In this document: positions 7,180 through 10,665 of the stretch, piece by piece
Layout of the letters: the number at the start of each line of letters is the position of its first letter
Position numbering within the stretch: the stretch's first letter is position 1
Assembly (NCBI GenBank): GCA_937888925.1
Contig: CALARM010000353.1
Span: 1-10,665 of the forward strand
DNA from: an uncultured Synergistia bacterium
GTDB taxonomy: Bacteria > Eremiobacterota > SpSt-956 > JAKJGF01
Direction: 5' to 3'
Length of the DNA: 10,665 bases
Notes under the pieces: generated by a model
What the model saw: the letters and a program-made list of their open reading frames with translations, nothing else
The model's database searches: none
Told to the model about the DNA's origin: nothing
Made by a program: the position numbers and the translations under genes

Positions 7180-7356
7180 ATGATAACAGAAAAATCAGAT
7201 ATAAAATATATGGCAGAAAAAATTCTTACAATAAATGAATTAAAAATACTGGCCAGGAACCCCGGTATTAATATTATATCATACAAATTAATTCAGACAA
7301 TATTGCCCGTTAAAGCTTTTAAAGGTAATAATTCCACATATTTTCAAACTCTATAG
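7180..7356 (+). CDS. Hypothetical 58-residue protein, convergent with the radical-SAM gene
   Basis: The only plus-strand ORF here with a credible ribosome site: GAAGAGG ending at 7174, five bases before the ATG. The product opens MITEKSDIKYMAEKILTINE, continues with a basic, helix-prone stretch (LKILARNPGINIISYKLIQ) and ends with a polar tail rich in Asn, Ser and Thr. It has no cysteine, no signal peptide and no membrane segment, and I do not recognise it. Its last 38 bases overlap the 3' end of the radical-SAM gene tail to tail, and the candidate terminator of that gene lies inside it on the other strand. A weak plus-strand promoter (TTTACA at 7033, CATACT at 7057, 18-base spacer) precedes it. 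It could be a small gene, a peptide, a decayed gene or chance. Confidence 0.3.
   Translation: MITEKSDIKYMAEKILTINELKILARNPGINIISYKLIQTILPVKAFKGNNSTYFQTL
7240..7268 (-). terminator. Candidate intrinsic terminator of the MFS/radical-SAM unit
   Basis: About 50 bases past the radical-SAM stop, the minus strand can fold ATACCGG...CCAGTAT (AUAC/GUAU and GG/CC pairs around one C-A mismatch, nine-base loop) followed directly by TTTT and more A/T. The stem is short, so efficiency is uncertain; read-through into the NRPS operon, which has the same orientation, is possible. Confidence 0.35.
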
Positions 7357-9007
7357 CCTTTTTAAGATAATACTCTGTCTTTTCAATATCACCTTTTTTT
7401 TCTGACTTTTCTGCATTCCAGAAGGCATTCTCTATATACCATCGAGAGAGAATATTTACTATTCTTCTTGCTTTACTGTATGTCTCCCTTTTTAACCAGC
7501 TATCAAAATCTTTTTTATTGTATTTAAAGACTTCTAAACGTGGATGGATATGAGGACTTTCAGCAAAACATAACCGGGTAAATCTGAACGTTTCAGAAAG
7601 ATAAGGAGCCGAAAGGGAAAGTTCCTCTACAGAAGCAGGTCTCTCAGGCACAGCCACACGGGAATAAAGGTCATAAATTCTATTCTCAGTATTATCAATA
7701 TCACTGTATGCATATATGAATGGTTCTTTTCCTCCATCATAAGTTAAATTGTAATAAGTAAATATACCATTCTTACTCTGCAGAAGAGATTCACTTTTCG
7801 GACTATCAGCAAAACAACTCATACATAATTCTCTGCCATGTAATATATTCCAGAGTTTCTCTGTTACAGGTTCTTTCAGTGATATAGCTATACCTGAAGT
7901 AGATGGAAATTCTGTTATAGTGTAACCTTTAAAAAAATCCTTCTCAAGAATTTCACGGGATGGTAGAAAAAAAAGATTTCTCCTTTCATAAGTATTATCC
8001 GGTTTTACCAGATGTAGTGGAGGACTGAAACCCGGCACTATAAGCCCATCAAGATCAATAAGGGCTCCTGTTTTTTTATTCTTTCTCAGGGAAGGGTATT
8101 TAAGAGGATATGATGAGGCTTCTTCACGATCTATTATATACGCCTTTTCCGGAATATAATCATTTTGCCCTGTTTCAAAACACCCTACATGACCGTCCGC
8201 ATCAATGGCAAACCATATTACATCTGTACTGTGGGCTACAGGATAGGTTGGCATTACAGTATTCCGAGCAGGTGCCTCCGGGAAAAAAGGAAGGCTTTCT
8301 AAAAGTCCTTTATATGTAAGATACTTAATTTTTCTGCGATTTTCTGCATAGGAACAGAGAGAAACACTTTTATCCCATTTGATGGAACAAAAAGACGGAC
8401 TGTAATTACATTTTATAAGACACCGGGACGATTGAAAGGGTTCCCCTCCTGCAACCAGAGCTACCTCATCAGGTGAAGGTGTATCGTAAAAACGCATGGG
8501 AATATAAACAATTCTTTCATTACCTATACCTGACAACCTTATTTTTTTTGCAGCCATGACAGAACAGGCCAGTTTAGAATGTGACACAAGAAGATTTATA
8601 CCGCTTTTAATGCCATAATCTTCAAAAATCTTTACCTGACGGATTACTCTATTTACCTCTTCCATTCTTTCAGGACTATGGATTGAAATCTGTACTGCAT
8701 CGGGGCAGACTGTTACAAGATTTTTCAATATAGCACCATAGAGGAGTAAGCCATTTGTTATGATTGTCCTGAAGAGCATTCCTCTTAATCTTTCCAGAAT
8801 CTCGAAGGTTCCATTATACTCAAGTGGTTCTCCCCCTCCAAGGGAAACTGCTTTTACACCATGAGAAGCACAGTCTTCTATGAAAGAAGATAATTCTTCC
8901 GTTTCCCAGCAGGTTTTACCTGCGGGAAAACTTTTATTGTAACAGAAATGGCATTTTTTTGAACATAAATTTGTTACGTCTATAGAAATATGGTCTAATA
9001 GTTTCAT
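7319..9007 (-). CDS. Radical-SAM protein with auxiliary Cys cluster and long uncharacterised C-terminal region
   Basis: 562 residues from the ATG at 9007, which has GAAGAG eight bases upstream; a GTG at 9016, overlapping the exporter's TGA, would add three residues but lacks a ribosome site. Residues 1-210 form a radical-SAM barrel: CSKKCHFC (Cys15, 19, 22) binds the [4Fe-4S] cluster that cleaves S-adenosylmethionine, and GGGEP (57-61) contacts the SAM amino group. Cys196, 200, 207 and 218, the last in SIKWDKSVSLCSY, look like a SPASM/twitch-type ligand set for a second cluster. From about 262 a different domain begins with DVIWFAIDADGHVGCFETG and later has LCMSCF, an AVPERP stretch and FAESP; I recall similar patterns in uncharacterised bacterial proteins but can name no function. 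The C-terminus (about 535-559) resembles a TPR helix pair. Coupled to an exporter and next to an NRPS, it may tailor a peptide; substrate and reaction are unknown. Confidence 0.9.
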   Translation of the reverse strand: MKLLDHISIDVTNLCSKKCHFCYNKSFPAGKTCWETEELSSFIEDCASHGVKAVSLGGGEPLEYNGTFEILERLRGMLFRTIITNGLLLYGAILKNLVTVCPDAVQISIHSPERMEEVNRVIRQVKIFEDYGIKSGINLLVSHSKLACSVMAAKKIRLSGIGNERIVYIPMRFYDTPSPDEVALVAGGEPFQSSRCLIKCNYSPSFCSIKWDKSVSLCSYAENRRKIKYLTYKGLLESLPFFPEAPARNTVMPTYPVAHSTDVIWFAIDADGHVGCFETGQNDYIPEKAYIIDREEASSYPLKYPSLRKNKKTGALIDLDGLIVPGFSPPLHLVKPDNTYERRNLFFLPSREILEKDFFKGYTITEFPSTSGIAISLKEPVTEKLWNILHGRELCMSCFADSPKSESLLQSKNGIFTYYNLTYDGGKEPFIYAYSDIDNTENRIYDLYSRVAVPERPASVEELSLSAPYLSETFRFTRLCFAESPHIHPRLEVFKYNKKDFDSWLKRETYSKARRIVNILSRWYIENAFWNAEKSEKKGDIEKTEYYLKKAIEFENMWNYYL

Positions 9008-9012
9008 AAATA

Positions 9013-10449
9013 TCACTCTTCACTGACAACGGAAAAAGGGGCAATCGTCAAAAGCTTTGTCGTAAATCTTCTCTTTTCCTTTATCAACAGTGTGGTAATA
9101 AAGATCGAAAGTGCCAGAAAAATAAAACATATAAAACATATATGAAACCCTTTTATTATATAAACCGGATTCATTTCCTTTCCGCCGCCTGCCATATAAT
9201 AGGAAAAAAGAGCTGCAAAAATCGATATGCCCGTTGAGCCGGAGATAGCGCCGTTCAGACCGGTAAGAGCAGAGGTAATACCTTCTTTCCCCGGCGGAGC
9301 ATAACCCATAATAAGAGTGATATTTGCAGTAAGAAAAAAGGCAAGGGCAGTGCCATAGAGTATCAATGAAATAATAATGTAATATGGTGATATAGTACTG
9401 CCGAACATGGAAATCATAATTATAGATATGGCCATTAAAAAAGTAGAATATAATGTAACCGTCCTGGGGCCATATCTGTCAGAAAGATAACCTGCAAGAG
9501 GTCCCAGGAGAGTGGAAAGAAGGGGCATAATCATAAGATATATTCCTGTTGTAGCAGAGTTAAAATTCCTGACAAATTCAAAATAAAACGGAAAAAGAAA
9601 GGAACTACCCGAAAGTATCATACCGGAGAGGAATGCTGCTATAAAACCAACAGACATTTCTCTGTTTTTAAATATCTTAATATCCATAAGAGGTGAAGAT
9701 ATTTTTGTCTGACGATGAATAAATAAAAGGAAGGTGAAAAGAAAAATGACAAAAGAGACAATAATAAATGGAGATTTCCATCCTTCAGTGTTCAGCCTGT
9801 TCATGACGGCAGTTATGGCACATAAACATATAAAACTTAACACCACACTTATAAAATCTATTCCGGAACCATCAGGTCTGACAGGTTTTTTCTCAGGCAA
9901 ATATCTGTAAGCCATAATTAATGCAATCAGACATAGAGGAATATTTATATAAAATATCCACTTCCAGGTCAGATATTTTATAATAACTCCTCCCAGAGGA
10001 GCACCCAGAGCATATCCGGTTCCTCCGGCCACTGCAACAATGCCGAATACTCTGCCTCTGATTTCAGGAGGAATATAATGCAATATCAACACGCCAAATG
10101 TTGAAGCCAGTATGGAAGAGGCAATACCCTGAATAAACCGGAATGCGCTTAACATATAAATACCGGTGGAAAAAGTACACAAAAGAGAAGCAAAAAGAAA
10201 AATAACAAAGCCTGACATGAATATCTTTTTCGGACCTTTTATATCACTGAGTTTCCCGAAAAGCAGAAGGAAACAGCTCATTGCAAGAAGATATGAAACT
10301 ACAACGATTGAAACCTCAGAAGCATCTACATTGAAATACTTGAGAAGTGTGGGGAGAGCAATATTTACAATACTGCCGTCAAGATTTGCAAGAAACACGC
10401 CTATACAAATCGGAATCATTACAGATATGTTACTTTTATTATCTTCCAT
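9013..10449 (-). CDS. MFS transporter, DHA2 family (EmrB/QacA-like, 14 TM), probable product exporter
   Basis: 478-residue inner-membrane drug:H+ antiporter, the normal size for the 14-helix DHA2 family. Family motifs are in place: LDGSIVNIALP in helix 1 (23-33), GKLSDIKG in loop 2-3 (65-72), RFIQGIASSI in helix 4 (104-113), GTGYALGAPLGG in helix 5 (143-154) and WKWIFYINIPL (162-172). The second half carries GPLAGYLSDRYGPR. The long hydrophobic runs fit about 14 segments, with a short cytoplasmic N-terminus. The ATG at 10449 has no well-spaced ribosome site (AAAGGG lies 17 bases away), yet no other start fits, so initiation may be weak. The stop lies next to or overlaps the start of the radical-SAM gene, so the two are co-translated. 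In this context export of, and self-protection against, the NRPS product is the likely role; general multidrug efflux is the alternative. Confidence 0.95.
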   Translation of the reverse strand: MEDNKSNISVMIPICIGVFLANLDGSIVNIALPTLLKYFNVDASEVSIVVVSYLLAMSCFLLLFGKLSDIKGPKKIFMSGFVIFLFASLLCTFSTGIYMLSAFRFIQGIASSILASTFGVLILHYIPPEIRGRVFGIVAVAGGTGYALGAPLGGVIIKYLTWKWIFYINIPLCLIALIMAYRYLPEKKPVRPDGSGIDFISVVLSFICLCAITAVMNRLNTEGWKSPFIIVSFVIFLFTFLLFIHRQTKISSPLMDIKIFKNREMSVGFIAAFLSGMILSGSSFLFPFYFEFVRNFNSATTGIYLMIMPLLSTLLGPLAGYLSDRYGPRTVTLYSTFLMAISIIMISMFGSTISPYYIIISLILYGTALAFFLTANITLIMGYAPPGKEGITSALTGLNGAISGSTGISIFAALFSYYMAGGGKEMNPVYIIKGFHICFICFIFLALSIFITTLLIKEKRRFTTKLLTIAPFSVVSEE

Positions 10450-10481
10450 GTTTTATATTTACACATCCCTTTTTATTTTTT

Positions 10482-10510
10482 ATTATAAAGCTTTTCAACC
10501 TTTAAGTCCA
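10482..10510 (-). promoter_or_regulatory. Possible proximal promoter of the MFS/radical-SAM unit
   Basis: TGGACT (four of six -35 positions) is followed after 17 bases by a perfect TATAAT on the minus strand. The start would lie near 10475, leaving a leader of about 25 bases before the exporter ATG. It would be the second of two tandem promoters. Confidence 0.35.
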
Positions 10511-10528
10511 GAATATCTGAATCTATCT

Positions 10529-10555
10529 AATTTATTTAAATTTTTATTATATCAT
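10529..10555 (-). repeat. Shared promoter block, copy 2 (MFS/radical-SAM unit)
   Basis: 27 bases matching 7004-7030 with two differences (at 10538 and 10552). It covers the extended -10 and the likely start site. In this copy the palindrome arms have decayed (TTTAAAT against ATTAGAT). Confidence 0.55.
10546..10554 (-). promoter_or_regulatory. Extended -10 promoter of the MFS/radical-SAM unit
   Basis: The minus strand reads TGATATAAT, an extended -10 with a perfect TATAAT and no recognisable -35 at 16-18 bases. This is the same architecture as the NRPS promoter. The predicted start near 10539 gives a leader of about 90 bases. Confidence 0.5.
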
Positions 10556-10596
10556 CTTTTACTTAAATCATGGATATTATTTCAGTCATTTTAAAG

Positions 10597-10608
10597 AACA
10601 TATATGTT
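10597..10608. repeat. 12-base palindrome overlapping the plus-strand -35
   Basis: AACATATATGTT is perfectly self-complementary and its last two bases are the first two of the TTGACT box at 10607. That is a position where a bound protein would block the rightward promoter. It lies about 45 bases upstream of the minus-strand -10, so it could also affect the exporter. Confidence 0.35.
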
Positions 10609-10635
10609 GACTTACTACGAAATGGATACTATTAT
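10607..10635 (+). promoter_or_regulatory. Sigma-70-type promoter for a divergent gene beyond the right edge
   Basis: TTGACT, 17 bases, TATTAT: each hexamer is one base from consensus and the spacing is optimal. The predicted start is near 10642. The window ends in AAAAGGATA, which may be the ribosome site of the divergent gene. It is the best-scoring promoter by eye in the window. Confidence 0.55.
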
Positions 10636-10665
10636 TAAGATTCACTCTATAAATATAAAAGGATA

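Larger units (their letters stand above)
6930..7318. other. 389-base intergenic region between the two minus-strand units
   Basis: Between the radical-SAM stop and the first ORF of the NRPS operon. From right to left it holds a candidate terminator, two weak plus-strand short ORFs, the extended -10 promoter with its palindrome, a possible second promoter and the leader hairpin. I see no tRNA or other structured RNA gene, insertion-sequence end or CRISPR repeat in it. Minus-strand frames here are short and lack ribosome sites. Confidence 0.6.

Noticed and set aside
7273..7300. TTGTCT, 16 bases, TGATATAAT on the minus strand as a further NRPS promoter
   Set aside because: The match is good, but it lies upstream of the candidate terminator at 7240-7268 and would need a leader of over 330 bases. 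In DNA this AT-rich I treat it as chance, though 5' mapping could revive it.
9014..9016. GTG as the start of the radical-SAM protein
   Set aside because: It gives a neat 4-base overlap with the exporter stop, but no Shine-Dalgarno precedes it, while the ATG nine bases further on has GAAGAG at eight bases. It adds only three residues.
10166..10594. Plus-strand open frame of 142 codons over the exporter start
   Set aside because: It lies antisense to the conserved N-terminal MFS motifs, has no family resemblance or good ribosome site, and crosses the divergent promoter region.
1..10665. CRISPR array, tRNA, rRNA, insertion-sequence ends, attachment sites or replication origin
   Set aside because: I saw no regularly spaced repeats, no cloverleaf or rRNA-like sequence, no transposase or integrase frame and no long terminal inverted repeats.

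Overview
The window is bacterial, AT-rich DNA (roughly 35-43% GC on lines counted by eye) with purine-rich Shine-Dalgarno sites and near-consensus TATAAT boxes. Every gene I can support well is on the minus strand. It looks like the 5' part of a nonribosomal-peptide biosynthetic locus. Low GC with a multimodular synthetase would fit a Firmicutes-like or other low-GC anaerobe, but no marker gene here fixes the phylum.

Reading in the direction of transcription (right to left), there are two transcription units. Unit 1 (10449 to 7319) encodes a DHA2-type 14-helix MFS exporter and, overlapping it or a few bases after it, a radical-SAM enzyme. The latter has an extra four-cysteine cluster and a long C-terminal region of unknown function. 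A hairpin with a U-tract about 50 bases past its stop is a plausible terminator.

Unit 2 (from a promoter near 7026 to beyond base 1) has three parts: a short remnant of a cyclic-nucleotide-binding domain, a STAS anti-sigma-factor-antagonist protein, and a very large NRPS. The NRPS is open at the left edge and 2115 codons are visible. They give a complete first module, condensation-adenylation-carrier-epimerization, then the condensation domain and the first part of the adenylation domain of module 2. An epimerization domain followed by a second condensation domain predicts a D-residue at the module 1 position. The protein starts with a condensation domain, so it needs an acyl or peptidyl donor made elsewhere.

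Both units start from AT-rich promoters with an extended -10. These share a 27-base block with two mismatches (7004-7030 and 10529-10555). That is the best sequence evidence that exporter, radical-SAM enzyme and NRPS are co-regulated. The 389 bases between the units (6930-7318) hold that promoter, a 16-base palindrome at its start site, a leader hairpin, the candidate terminator, and on the plus strand two weak short ORFs (26 and 58 codons). The right edge (10450-10665) is a divergent promoter region with a good plus-strand promoter for a gene outside the window.

Inferred working model: an NRPS product containing a D-amino acid, possibly tailored by the radical-SAM protein and exported by the MFS pump, with the synthetase operon carrying a partner-switching (STAS) component. 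The radical-SAM two-domain protein and the STAS/cyclic-nucleotide-domain leader of the NRPS operon are the parts least explained by known systems.
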